Assembly (NCBI GenBank): GCA_004335635.1
Contig: QAXH01006747.1
Location: forward strand, 15,517 to 49,064
Direction of reading: 5' to 3'
Source: Chloromonas sp. AAM2
Taxonomy: Eukaryota; Chlorophyta; Chlorophyceae; Chlamydomonadales; Chlamydomonadaceae
DNA length: 33,548 bases
Under the pieces are notes generated by a model, which was given only the letters and a program-made list of their open reading frames with translations, did not search any database and had not been told where the DNA came from. The number at the start of each line of letters is the position of its first letter. The first letter of the stretch is position 1. The translations under genes and the position numbers were made by a program. Below are positions 1-12,020 of the stretch, one piece after another.

Positions 1-50
1 TGTAGAGAGTCACGTTGTGTCAACACAACAACCCTCTGTGATTTTTCATA

Positions 51-1052
51 AAAAAAAAGATGTTTGCCAGTTCTGGGACAGTTTCCAAGGACTGCACTGG
101 AAACAGTGTGCCAACATGGAAGCCCGTGATAGCAGGGTGTATGCCAGAGTACAGGGTCCGGGACTGGTCAGGGGGCTCGGGGCTCAGGACATTTTGGTTA
201 CAGTAGGTGGCCAGCAAATTACCATGAAATAACGAAATCAACAAAGAAAAGGCCGAGAATTCAACAAGCGAGCAGAAGATGGCAATTAGAAAGTTTCGAC
301 AGTGTCGGCAGTGCGGCGACGACAGTGCATTACGCGAGGCACGGGAAGCTGTCAAGAACTGCGAAAACCGCCGTGAACAGGTCGTAAGGCCGAGTCACAC
401 CTACATGTACAAGAGCGGAGCGGCGCGACACTCTCCGACATAAAGTTTCACGAGGGCTCACACACAAGACAGTGCAACTGCGCGCAGTGGTTCTCAAGTT
501 AATCGACGGCTGACTCATACGCGCTGGTGAGCACCTCCCACAACAGGTCATAAGGCCAGCGCCCACACACCTCAGAAAAGCAAACACCCACTTGCGTCTC
601 GCAGCCCTGAAAGAAAATCTCTGTGTCCAAGGGGAGTCGTCACAGTGTCCAAGGACACAGCACTGGTGGACGGAGGACAGCAGATGCAATCCTTGCAAGC
701 ACCCCCATTGACAGAGAGACACGCAGCCCCGAGGAGAGAGGGCTGGAGACAGGCTGTGGGGCGTCTACGCGCGCAACACACGAGCATGCTCAAGAGAGTG
801 AGGCAACTGGAGCACTTGGTGGCGACTTACATTACCGAGTTCTGAGGCCTACTGTACCTCTGACTGGACGTGTGCCAGTTCACACACCAACAGCGCATCC
901 CAGTCTCACGCCACACTGGTGCAAACGCAATATATACTCTTTCTGCCCATGTCCACACTCCAAATCCCTGAGGTCATCACCTAGTCCCTGTCGCCACACT
1001 GGTTCCAGTGTAGTCCTTGGGAATTGTCCCAGAACTGGCAAACATCTTTGGA
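51..1052. mobile_element. ~1 kb element with terminal inverted repeats, non-autonomous
   Basis: The left end (about 57-111) reads AAAGATGTTTGCCAGTTCTG and onward. The right end (about 994-1049) is its reverse complement over roughly 55 bp with only a handful of mismatches. An A-tract (51-58) precedes the left arm and a GAT microsatellite (1051-1065) follows the right arm. No clear target-site duplication is visible. The interior has only short open frames with no recognisable transposase, so this looks like a non-autonomous DNA transposon or large MITE. Related terminal sequence recurs near 6521-6574, 19650-19689 and 29050-29120. The inverted repeat is seen directly; mobility is inferred from the repeated termini. 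Confidence 0.7.
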
Positions 1053-1065
1053 TGATGATGATGAT

Positions 1066-1578
1066 TGTCACAACGAATGTTGCACGTCCCAGCTTATGAT
1101 GGAATGAACATCTTGAGACAAGTCTTTTACTTCGAAACCTGTGACAAATTCAGTTAATCTCATTATCTTTGCTAATAGGGCGCTCAGAAAGGTGTGCCGT
1201 GGGGTGATAGCCACAAGGAACTCACCAGCCTTGCTGACGCGGCTAGATTTCCCTAAGATATTAGGAGACTTTTTGCGATTTGCGTTGGACGTGCTTCCCG
1301 GTGTGCACTCCTCCTTGTAACGTTGGGATGGACTTTTTTCAACGTACAGTAAGGTGCGAGCTTGTGAAAACCAACAAATTTGAGTTGTATGGCAGATCTA
1401 GGTTGAGGTTGAGGAGAGGCAGAGCAATCCATGCGGCTGTGCGAAGGGCAGCTGGAGGTGCTCAATTATGTAATCAACCTGCCAAGTTACACGCACACCA
1501 GCCAACTTGAGTTCCCCGTTTCTGATCACGTGGTCGAACCTGATTTTTGATGACGGGCTCTCCGGTGTTTGGTCCCGC
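1066..1578. other. 5' flank of the NOL11-like gene, nothing recognised
   Basis: This stretch lies between the inverted-repeat element and the first supported ATG of the downstream gene. Short open frames on both strands show no family resemblance. No convincing TATA box was seen. The frame of the downstream gene stays open upstream to 1474 but contains no ATG there, so translation most likely begins at 1579. Confidence 0.5.
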
Positions 1579-4500
1579 ATGACTCCAGCACTGTCGTTGG
1601 GCGCAATGACGCCACCCGTTATTCGCAGTGCCTTGCTATGCAGTCACCCGTCCACCAGTGTCGTGCTTGGAGCTGATGTCCCAGCTCAGGGCCGGCTGAT
1701 TGCCGTCACGGTTGCAGGCGATGGCGTTGTTCTCTATGACTCGTCAACTCAGGTACGCATGCAGCCCTTGCAATAGACTAGAAACGTTGTGGCGGCCGGA
1801 GCAGGCGGCCATGCCGCAAACCTGTGCTACATGGCTCATGCTTGCAGAGTCTAGAAGGATCGTTTGCTTTGGGAGGCGCAGGTCGGCTATCTCTTGCAGC
1901 CCCAGCCACTCTGGATGTCGTGCAGCAAGCTTGTATGGCCCTCATCACTGACTCTTCAGCCTCCCACTGCTTGGTATCATGGCCAGCGGCCACCAACACA
2001 CGCAAACAACGAGGCATTAAGCCAGGCGGCACCTTTAGTACTATTGCAGACGTGCTGCAGTCAGTGCCTTTGCCCAGCCCAGGCAGTAGCGTGCATATCC
2101 TCTACCCTCCCCAGCACGCCAACCACCCTACTCAACCATCCCTCACAGCAGTGGTGCTGCAAGATGGCAGCGTGGGCTGCTGTGGGCGTGATGCAGTGCA
2201 GCTACAAATAATTTCTACGTCAACAACCCTAGCCCCCCAACCACCACCCAAGTTTAGAGCCAGCAGTGCCACTTCCACCTCCCTCTTCACATTGCATCAA
2301 GCGTCAGCCGGCGCTCAAGCACAGATACATGAATACTGCGTGGCCATGCAAGGCACGTCCTTAAAGCATCTGCGGTGGCATGCGGTTTCTGCTCCGTGCC
2401 CAGCCTCTGTGGCCCTCACCCTTCACGCCTCACCCACCTACACTCTCATCACATGGTCCACGGGCGCGGTAACGGTAGTCCACGGCATGAAACGCGGCAC
2501 CGTTGGCGTGGCATCTTCCTCGCTCCATCTCACCTTGCCTCCCCACATAGCACCTCCATCCCCACCCACAAATGACGGAGCCCCTGCCACACCGTCAGCA
2601 GGCAGCAAGCGGAAGGCGGCTGCCACGCAGTCGGACCAAGGACAGGAACGGCTGAGACAGGTTGCCGCTGCTCCTGTGGATGGCACACAGGTGCGCAGGC
2701 CTGCTGTTTGGTTTGGGTGTGGAAGGCTTTTGTCATTTTCAGTTGGAATACATGTACTCCGTTCTGACCCCACTTGCCGCAATGGCTCAACCGGGCACAA
2801 TTTGGCACGCCAAGTTTGGTGCTTGGGCGTGAGCGATTTGGGCGTGAGCGATTTGGCAGATGAGTTTACATTATTTATTACATATTTGATGAGTTTACAG
2901 TCGAAACTGTTTGCGTGGACGCTGCAATATTTGCAAACGCAGACACGCTGCAATGTGTGCAAATGCAGACAGCAGCACAAGGGGGCTTCAAATGGTATTG
3001 GACTGGACGTTGGACTTGTCTGCGTCGTGCACACTCTGCCCGCTTTGCTACGTCTGAGGTGCTGTATCTTTGTGATTGCCAACCTGGGCTGTGTGTGATC
3101 TCGCTTGCAGGTGCTTGTGTTGCGGGCGCATTCAGAAGGCGGCGAATCCAGCATACGCTTTGCCTTGCTAGACCAACAGTACGGCTGCACAGTTAGCACA
3201 GGAACTGTGAACCTGGAGGCCGTGCCGCAGGTAGCTGCCTCTTTAGCAGACATGTCTAGAAGCCCTGGCACTGGCGCTTCTACGCTTAAACTGTACAGCC
3301 ACGCAGGCTTTCCAGGGCAGGTGGTTTTGCAGGTGGGCAGCACACTGGCGTGCATGACAGTGGAGGCAAGGCCAGCTAACTTGTTAGCATTGGTCGGCAA
3401 ACTGGCTGTTTCTTGTGCAACGCCAACCACACAAGCAGCTGGCGCAGCCACACTGCCGGCTGCCAACGCAGCTGCTGCAGCCGCACTGGATGTGAGGGCG
3501 CTTACACAGGTGCTGGCTGGTGCTGGAGCAGCCACAGCTGGGGCAGCGGCTGGTGCGGTTAGCGCAGCTGAGGGGTCAGCCAGGGGCAGAGACTTGACAT
3601 TGGAAACGATACCTCAGGCGGACGGCTTGGCCTATGCTGCGCTGCCAAACTCAGCTGGTCGACTGGTGGCTGCGCTGCAGCTAGCTGCCCAGTCAGACAA
3701 GCCAGCACCAGCTGACGTACTGGCAGAGGCAGCTGACAGTGTGCTAAGGCACTCCAGCCTCCAGCCAGCCCAGCAGCAGCAGCTGGCTGGCAGCAGCTGG
3801 GCCATGCACACTCGGCTGGTGCCGCTGACAGCGGCTGCTCTGGCACAGGCAGGTCAGTGGGAGCGGCTGGGCGCGGTGCTGCAGGTGCTGCCGCAGCAGT
3901 CGCTGGCTGGCTGCGGGCACCTGCTGCCGGCTGCTGCTGGAGCAGCTCAGTTCCATCTGCTGCCGCTGCTGTGCATCAAGCTTGACGATGTCCAGCCTGC
4001 ACAGCTGGCCCAGACGTTGTCAACTCTCCTCACAACAGATTCTGCGGCTGCTGAGCAGCGCAAGGCATACTACGCAGAACTCAGGTATGTGGGCTGCCTC
4101 CAATCACACGAGGTGGAGATTGAACCGTGTCCTAATTTCGCATGGCCTTCCTCCGTGGACCTCATGAGCTGCCTAGCGGGGATGGGGGCTTGAGAGGTGC
4201 ATGGCGAGTCGTGTTATCAGCAATCATGTGTGCTAGCTTGAGAGGTCGAGTGACACAAAGAGGCCGAGAGGTGCATCTTGAACGAACATGAGGGCAGCTT
4301 CTGGTTCACAAGATCAATGACAGGCACGTGAAAAGTTGGCGTGCATCAAGTGAATCTCAATCCAAAGCTGTCCTTATTGTGTCTTTTTCCAGGTCCACTG
4401 CGGAGGCGGCTATCTCACATGCGGAGCGGGAGCTGCTGGGCCCGCAGCCGGACACGGACAGCGGGGCGCACGCCCGGCGGCAGGCATTGGCCCTGGCGCA

Positions 4501-5899
4501 GTGCGCAGCGGCAGCGGTGGACAGATTTTCACTCTCTCAGGTGGCCGGGTGTGGTGGTATACAAGCACACTGATGTGATGTCTTCCTCATGAAGCTGGAG
4601 CTACAGATGCACATGCCATACCTCGAACATGCCCATGCGCAGTTATCCCCCTACTTATTCATCCATGCTGCCATGCCATTGATTCACCCATATGCTCTCA
4701 TCTCATGCCATCATGCATACACTGATTCTCAGCGTATGCCTTGCCCTGCCCATGCACCCCTCTGCGATCAACCCTTTTTTTTCTTTTGCCATTCACATGC
4801 GGTAGTGATCCATCTGTACTCATGCAGCGGTGTCACCCATGTCCACCTGCGCATTCAGGTACTGCTCCATGCTCCGCTCTCCATGACCATGGAGCCCGCC
4901 AGCCTACCCGCTGCGCTGCGGGCCCTCAGCAACCGACACGTGGACCGCCTGTTGGCGTACCTGGCTGCATGGGCGGACAAGTACACGCACGGCATGGGCC
5001 TGTCGGCGGCCATGGGCCTCGCGCTGCAACCACTGCCAGCCACACTGCTGTTCCCCACATACACACAGGTGGGTGATGAAGGAGGGAGCGAAAGGCCAGG
5101 GAGGGTCGAGGGAGGGTGGTTTGCACAAGTCAAAGCAGGTCTGGGAGACTGGAAGGCAGGCGATTGACAGCAGGGGCTGAGAACGGATGTTGGTCGTGTG
5201 GAAGGAAGGGAGAGGAGAGCAGACCCAAGAGAAATCACGGATGCAGAGGGAAGTAAGGGGCACAAGGAGGGACGCAGGGAGCACTCTGCAGGCTCTGTCT
5301 CGTGTGCCTGATCGGATACAGAGGTTCAGCTTCACTGCTTGTTTGTCAACTCGCACTGTCATCCTTGCACTAAGCATGTGCCTGCCCAGGTGTTGGAGTG
5401 GGTGCGGTTGCTGATCGACGCGCACCTGCCCCGCCTGCTCATGTCCCGCTCGCCGCCACCCAGCCTGACTCGTCTCATGGAGCTCACACGCAAGCAGGTA
5501 ACTGTCAATTGCCAACCAACTGTTGTTGGTTTGCGACAAGACGAACGCCCACTCCACCAGCTACTTTAGTTGCATCGTTGTCTTGCTGCAGCAGCAGGAG
5601 CACTGCAGTGTGTTGAGTGGAGAATGCCAAACTGTACAACTGATTGTTGTTCTGTTCACTCAGAGACACTCCAGCTGCTGCAGGTTCTTGCATCATTTTC
5701 GTCTGATATCACGGCAAAGTAGCCAAGCGTGAGCCTTGTTCTCTCTGTGCCTTTGCCCATGCAGGTCAAGGCATGTCAGCAGCTGATGCCCCTGGCCGGG
5801 GTGGTGGAGCACGTGCGCAGTGCCGCACCCCTCCCCGCGGCCCATGCAGCCGCCTCGCAGTACACAGTGCAGTACATCGACCTAAGCATCAGGGCGTGA
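1579..5899 (+). CDS. NOL11: NOL11/UTP8-like nucleolar protein of the SSU processome
   Basis: Exons: 1579-1752, 1848-2690, 3111-4084, 4393-4540, 4859-5068, 5390-5497, 5765-5899. All introns are GT-AG, all phases agree, and the product is 863 aa. The N-terminal part resembles the beta-propeller region of NOL11 (a GRLIAVTVAGDGVVLYDSS strand-like segment near residue 45, then DGSVGCCGRD). The middle is Ala/Gln-rich. The C-terminus is the most telling part: VLEWVRLLIDAHLPRLLMS (about 784-802), a helical stretch, and a final YTVQYIDLSIRA, matching the NOL11 C-terminal domain. In animals NOL11 belongs to the t-UTP/UTPA group, the counterpart of yeast Utp8, and supports rDNA transcription and 18S pre-rRNA processing in the nucleolus. 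The protein is longer than the roughly 720 aa animal form, mainly through low-complexity insertions. The start is the first ATG in the frame. Another beta-propeller protein is possible for the N-terminal half alone. Confidence 0.75.
2825..2972. repeat. short tandem repeats inside intron 2 of the NOL11-like gene
   Basis: A 15 bp unit (GGGCGTGAGCGATTT) occurs twice in tandem at 2825-2854. Further on, a diverged ~26 bp direct repeat beginning TGCAATATTTGCAAAC starts at 2923 and again near 2949. Both lie wholly within the intron and do not disturb the exon structure. Confidence 0.6.
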
Positions 5900-7594
5900 C
5901 CACCCCAAGTGTGGGCTTGGTTTTGGATCAGAGGTTGCACTGATTTTTTGTGGTCGCGAGCTGGTTTTGCCCAGGTTACGGGCCAGAACCTGTTATCACG
6001 GGACGTTTTGATAGGCTGGGGATCAATTGAGATGACACGGAGATCAGCCGTTGACACTGATGACTGGCACTGTTGTAGGCAGCAAGGCCAAGGGCACACG
6101 CTGGCTAATTGTGTGACAACAGTACAGTACATGGCCTCAGATGTATCTTTCAGCTTTTGGTTATTGCACAGTTTGGTGTGTATGGCCAACACAAGGAGCA
6201 CATGCAGCGTCCTTTCCTGGCTTGTCATACTCTGTAAGAAGTTGTCAAGGTTCACCAAGTACTTGGAATGTCTGGTGTGACCGCTCGTTTGAAACTAGTC
6301 AGTTGAGCGTCAGTCTACTCTTGTGGTTTTCAGTGCACATTCAAGCGCACCAGATCCTGAATGACGATTGTTGGGTTGTCTCATAGTCTATGCAAGTTAG
6401 GATATCTCGTAATGGGCTAGGAATTATTCACACATTGATACATGTCTACACGAAATATAGCTGGAAATCGTGTCAATGGTTACCAAATGCACCATATCCA
6501 CTCACTATTCAGTAGGCCCTACACTGGCCCCAGTGCACTTGTTAGAAACTGTCCCAGAACTGGCAAACTTCTCTTTTCTGTGTATGCAGCGTCAATTGTG
6601 TCTCGCGCCATTGACTCGATCATCAACTTGATGTTGTCAAAAGCAGTCCATCACGTCGAGGGCAGTCTAGCTTCTCATCATGATCATCTAGCCGCAACAA
6701 GAGATCTGCGGAAGTTGTCAAACATACCAACAAGTGCTGCCTTTCTACATGGAGACTATTCTTCAAATGTCGATATGTTTGTGCCGACTTCATGCATGCG
6801 ATGGCCTGCGGTTGAGTTGCAAGCATGTGTCGTACCATTGGACATCCACAAGTTTGTCAATTACCTGGGCTGTTGCCATCTTGTAACCAAAATGCGTTGC
6901 AATTGTAGGGAAGCTGTATGCGGTGGGCCATTTCCGCATGGATGCATCAAAGCCCAAGATGTAATCAAAGCTCAACCGGGCCCGCCAAAACTACACTGTA
7001 CTAACTCAATGACAACAAATCACAACTAGACTTCGTGCCATCACTTACTGGCTACGTCAGTCTGACCGGGCTGTCTGCTGGTCAAGTGTACGGAAGACCG
7101 TTTTCAAAGACAAACAATTTGACCGGTGGTATCGGCGCGAAACACCCGATCACGGTGATCACGAATCAATTTAATGCATGTTTGGCATACTAGAGGCTGT
7201 ATCGCTCGGTTGAAGAACCCATCGGCCGTACATTGGCGCAGCTGAGGACAAGGGCTGGCGTAGGCGTAGGCGTCAATGGCAATCAAGCATAACGTACATA
7301 GTCTGCTACCAGCTGAGGCTGGAGCGCAGGTGAGCCAAGGGGTCATGTACGATGGTTGCAAGCCCAGTCTGAAGGAACACGAGCTAATCCTGTAAGGGCT
7401 GCAAGGGCGTTCCCCATGCATACATATTCTAAGTAAGGGAATGCCACCAGGAAGATAGGCTTGCGGTTGGCTCGACCGCTGCAGCGGGAGCGGAGCGTCA
7501 GTCGCCGGAGCCAAACCTATGTTGCTGGGCGATGTATACCTGATAGGCAATGGCTGTAGGTATGCAGGCACTTGGTCGCCACTGTGCTAGCTTG
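5900..7594. other. intergenic region, no supported gene
   Basis: This stretch lies between the NOL11-like stop codon and the TATA-like site of the next gene. A TGTAA, the usual chlorophyte polyadenylation signal, occurs at about 6232-6236 and is a candidate 3' end for the upstream gene. The longest open frame (6442-7029, plus strand) contains a fragment of the inverted-repeat family at 6521-6574 and has no recognisable domain, so it is not called as a gene. Confidence 0.5.
6521..6574 (-). repeat. lone terminal repeat of the 51-1052 element family
   Basis: The stretch contains ACACTGGCCCCAGTG followed by CTGTCCCAGAACTGGCAAAC and then CTTCTCTTTT. It matches the right terminus of the element at 994-1049 in the same orientation. 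No partner arm was found within about 1.5 kb on either side, so this is a solo or truncated end, or the relic of a deleted copy. Confidence 0.6.
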
Positions 7595-7601
7595 TATAAA
7601 A
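7595..7601 (+). promoter_or_regulatory. TATA-like box upstream of the 7817 gene
   Basis: TATAAAA sits in the context CTTGTATAAAAACCC, about 220 bases before the chosen start codon at 7817. Position and sequence fit a core promoter, but no transcription start evidence is available. If transcription starts here, the in-frame ATG at 7550 cannot be used, which supports a later start. Confidence 0.4.
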
Positions 7602-7816
7602 ACCCGATGCGCTTTACACGGCAAGTGGCCGGGGGAGGCCATTCCCCTTGCACGGCTCCTGTCAACAAAAGCTTCTTCTTTCTCTCCCTTGGCGGGTTCA
7701 GTGCTTTGTTGGACACACCTACTCAATTTCTTGCTGAAATCCGTACAGGGCTGTGCGGCACACTGCACACACATAGCCTACATGCCAATCACAAAGTTGC
7801 ATGCATGCATGCAGAC

Positions 7817-9991
7817 ATGGCAAATGGCCAGCAACTAAACGTACCATCCAAACCTCCAGCGGCTGCTGCAGCGGTTGACATGCCCTACAGCACAGCCCCA
7901 ATTTCCAATTCCCACCGGCAGGCTGACCTGCCTTCTAGCCTCCCCAGAACGTGCCAGCAGCCTAATGGTCACCAGCAGGGCTGGGACAGCTGGGACGACC
8001 GGACGGAAGGGACCAGGCAGACAGCGAGTCGTGCAGGCAGGCTGGGCAGTAACAAGCCAGGCAGCAGGGCTGGGGGTGCACGGAGCAGCACAGCTGCGCA
8101 ATCTGCTTACGGTGGCACAGGATACAGAGATGGTGGCACCAAAGGCGACCGTGGACGGGCTCCCACTGCTTCTGGGCCTGACATTCAGCAGTGCCAGTCA
8201 CAACAAGGGCAACACCGGGGGGCCGGAGGAGGCCGCGGCTCCTTCGACCTAATCGCAGAGGCACCCAGGGATGCATTCATGGATGGGGTGATGGCCACTT
8301 CTGATGATGCAGCTGCCTTTTTCAAGTCCATGGCGCACGTGCTGACCCCGCCTGGGCTGATGAGCGGGGACATGCTGAGCCCAGCAGGGCGGCCGCCCCC
8401 TGCGGGCATGCGTGGGGCGCTGTCATGGGGGGTGGGGCCGAATGCCTATGAAAACGATGGGCGACCAGGCACCCGTGGTGGCGGAACCGGATTTGACTTG
8501 GAGGGACGGCCTGTCACTCGCAGCGGGATGCGCCCTGCATCACGGATGCAGCAGCTTACAGCTGGCCGGCCCACCACGGGTATGGCAGGGCAACCGCCTG
8601 CCCCGCCGCCTGCAGGCTTGGGGCCGCTCAGCTACACAGCCTCCGGATCGGGCAGCGGCAGCTTAGGCATGCACCACAGCATGGAGTTCACTGGTGGCAT
8701 GCATGGTAGTGGCACCATGATAGGCCCTGGGATGGCAGGGCTAGCTAGCAGCAGCTTTTCCCGCCGGCCGGCCACACAGCAAGGCAACACACCTGCTGAC
8801 AAGCAGCCAGTAGAAGCCAGCACCGGACGGCATGGGCGGGGAGGCTTGCAACCACTGACCACACGGCCCCAGGCACAACTTGGCACCTCAGCACCATCCC
8901 AGACACGCAAACGAGCTGCGGGGCATGGCCAGGCAACAGGCCAGGCGGGGGCGACAGTGCGGGGCAGTGTTCCTAGCATGCTGAAAGTTGAGGAGGAGGG
9001 GGACGTGGATGCATTTCTGGCGGGACTCAGTGGAGACGAGGAGGTATGCAGCCTGAGCGGGCAGATGTTGAGTTGTGATAAGCCACGCATGCATGGTGTT
9101 GCGTGGCAAGAACTTTGCGTCCAGAACATGTGCCATGCTCAGCACCTGACAGGCCATTCCTTATGCACGCAGGGTGACTCAACGAACATGGACGACCTCA
9201 AGTCTTACCTGAATGCCTTAGACCAGGACAAGGCGACTGCGCCTACCTGTGCAAGCAAGGGGACTCAAGAGCGTCCGAAGAGCAAGGTGTGTTCTACAAT
9301 TTGATCATCATGATTAGCACGATCAACAGATGCTGACAGCTGACTGTTCGATTTCATTCACTGCCCGGCTAGGTGCAGTTTGCACACCAGCAATTTCATT
9401 TCTCAGTCATTTGGATCTGAACTCGTCCTGCAGGGGCCTCCCGCACGAGCTGAACAGCCGCCCTTGGCCACGGAGCTGCAACGCCAGGTCAAGCATCAGA
9501 AAGCCGTCAAGGCCGCAACTCGCATCCTGGACGTGTTGATAGAACAGGCAGTACGCACCAGCGACGTCAACGCATTGATTGCGGCCGCGGAGGCCAAAGC
9601 CTTAGCAGAAGAGGCTGAACTCGGCGTCGTGCTGGCAGAACACGGTTGGCAAACCAGTGTACGAGCTACGCTGGGCGTGGCTGGGGACGAATTTAAAGGG
9701 CTGATGAGCAGCGTAGCATCCACGGGGAGCAAACTACCTGTTGGCGGCAACGGAGAAAATCAAGGGCGTGGCAGTTGTGGGGACGGGCTCACCCCGCTCC
9801 GTCCCCTGCAGCCGGCAGACGACTTTCGGCATTTGGCTGCGGGCGGGCCGGGCAGCCTGCGCCCAGGGGCTGCACCGCCCACCGCACGAGGCGCCCTGCC
9901 ACCAATCAAGCATCAGCTTGGCATGGGCATGGAGGCCGTCTCCGGCGGCATGGGCAGATACAACACATATAATCGTTCTGCCCTCACATGA
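7817..9991 (+). CDS. low-complexity protein of unknown function, three exons
   Basis: Exons: 7817-9043, 9173-9286, 9434-9991. Both introns are GT-AG and phase 0; the product is 632 aa. I do not recognise the family. The first ~400 residues are Gly/Pro/Gln/Arg-rich and probably disordered, with repeated RP(A/V/T)TR/G-like motifs (for example GRPGTRGGG, GRPVTRSG, GRPTTG). Two similar short acidic-hydrophobic motifs flank the first intron: DVDAFLAGLSGDEE at the end of exon 1 and MDDLKSYLNALDQD in exon 2. The third exon starts with a charged, Ala-rich helical stretch (about residues 455-520, from LATELQRQVKHQKAVKAA onward) and then returns to low complexity. No signal peptide or membrane segment is evident. 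Start choice: the frame is open upstream with ATGs at 7550 and 7808, but 7817 (MANGQQLNV) follows the TATA-like site at a sensible distance. The true start could differ. Confidence 0.65.
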
Positions 9992-11204
9992 CCTGCACTT
10001 GTGCTCCACGGGCACGTCCCAGGCTACGCCGGAGCTCAACCTGGAAATGCAATGCAAGTATACCCTCAAACGCATCCCAATTATGCTTAGACTGCAGCTC
10101 TTGGATCAACAGGCAGCCGCCTCGGCCCGTCTGCCTTACCAACGGAACACATCGTTCAAGCGTGTCTTGGGCTATAAGCTCGTGCTACGTTTCTGGGATT
10201 ATTTATGTGCTTGCCTGCCACAAGCCGGTGCTGATATGCACAGCAAGTCGCCAGGGAAGTTGAATGTGTGGGAGACACATACTACAGCCCTTCGGGCATA
10301 TTATGAATAAAGGGCCAAAGTGGTGGACGGACATCCACAGAGCGTGCGTGTGCTGTTATTGACTTGATGCGGTGTCTTGTCGGGAAAAAGATGTTTGGCG
10401 GTCCCATGTGCGTGTATGTGAGTGGCCACTGCTTTCAGGCAGTTGGCACTGCGAGCAATTGCAGGCAAAAAGAGGAATTGCGTCTGGGTTGTTTTAACAC
10501 AGATGATGATTTACAGTATCACATGATACATTGCATGTCACAGGCAGGCGAGTGAAGGACTGCATCCAGGCGGCCAGTTAGGAATCGATGAGTCTCCTCA
10601 TTTGGACGACCTACTTGGCACACTGCCTCTGTCACTTGTGCTTCCACATTGGGTACCTCATGTCAATGTGCATGATGTACATTACATGGGCTGACGCGGT
10701 GACTGAGCCTACACCATTATCAATTGCCGTGCTTTATGTCTGGTTTGATACCACTTGCATGGTGCAACAGTGTTTGATGTCCTGCGCAGGCTCCGGCCAT
10801 CATGCAAGGGCCATCATGTGACCCCGAGGACTGCCTTAGCCTTACGCTCGCATGTCATACTGGAACAAGTTACATGCCTGATTATTATGGTTTGCTACAT
10901 GTACTCGGGTTGGCACACCCACACACGAATACACAATATTCAGCTGATTCAGCTGATGCGCTAGTGATCTCTAATGGATCCTATTTGAAGTTGAAACTTC
11001 CTGTGTGGTTACTGGTGCCCTAGTGTAGTGCCCTGCAATGCAGGATGGGATATGATGTGTAGACGAAATGTGATTTGCGCGAGGCCGACTGGTGTTCAAG
11101 GCATAAAGACTCCCACTCACCAACGCCAGCCGAGGTCCTCCGGGGCGAAGAGGACGAGCAGAGAGCGACGGTGTCCATGTATGGCCACGGATTTGACAGG
11201 TCAC

Positions 11205-11288
11205 AAGCGTTACTCTCACTCTGACAAGCGTTACTCTCGCTCTGACAAGCGTTACTCTCGCTCTGAGAAGCGTTACTCTCACTCTGAC
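11205..11288 (+). repeat. four tandem copies of a 21 bp unit
   Basis: The unit is AAGCGTTACTCTCACTCTGAC with few substitutions, at 11205-11225, 11226-11246, 11247-11267 and 11268-11288. Because 21 is a multiple of three, one plus-strand frame reads through it as a heptapeptide repeat of the type KRYSxSD/E. No supported gene contains it. Confidence 0.85.
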
Positions 11289-11971
11289 CTTACACAGGCG
11301 GTCACATGCCAATGGGGTCGGCTCCACTTAGAGGGTCAGCTTGCCATGTCATGCCCAAGAAGCGCATTGAGATGAGGGTGACAGGTCACGTTGCTATCTG
11401 CTATTGTGGTTACTTGCTAAGTTGCCACCTGTCTTCACACAGGTGCTGCAGCCCGGTGCCAAGAGTCTGGGTCTCATCCAGCTGTGTATATGTGCTCGAG
11501 ATGCCTGTGCTTAATATGCCTGTGTCACTGTACATGTGAAGGCAACGAGAGGAACCACTTGCTCCGTAGGACAGTCGCGATCTTGTGCAGTTGACTGGTA
11601 CGACACAGAGCAACATCACTGTGAGGAATGCCATGCACCACCTAGCTCGCTTGCAAGGAAAGCGACCATGCATCCCAGCGGCTCCCATGCTCAACACACA
11701 GAAAGGGCAACCACAAACCAACAATAAAGGTGTTTTAGGCTGTCCTTGGCCGAGGGGACATTCATGTGGAGCAGCCTTTTTGGAGATGCAGCACATGACA
11801 GAATACGGGTACGTCGCGCTGGAGCAAGATGTACACACATCGCCACTTTATAAAAACCCAAGAAGCTGAAGGCCGGCTTTTTTCCCCTTTTATGCAGTCG
11901 ATGCCCAGTAACAAAACATACTGGCTCTACAGCGAAGCCGTACTGCTTTCCCCTCGTAACACTGCATCAGC

Positions 11972-12020
11972 CACATACATACATACATACATACATACAT
12001 ACATACATACATACATACAT
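11972..12020. repeat. ACAT/CATA tetranucleotide microsatellite
   Basis: About twelve uninterrupted copies of a four-base ACAT unit run from 11972 to 12020. They lie in intergenic DNA about 1.1 kb before the start codon of the TPR-PB1 gene. Confidence 0.9.

Noticed and set aside
1507..1578. Start of the NOL11-like gene at the TTG at 1507
   Set aside because: A nuclear gene should start at ATG. The first in-frame ATG is at 1579.
2438..3535. A 365-codon minus-strand frame
   Set aside because: It is antisense to exons 2 and 3 and the intervening intron of the NOL11-like gene, whose plus-strand exons are well supported.
6442..7029. A 195-codon plus-strand frame
   Set aside because: It runs through a transposon terminus at 6521-6574 and shows no domain or splice structure.
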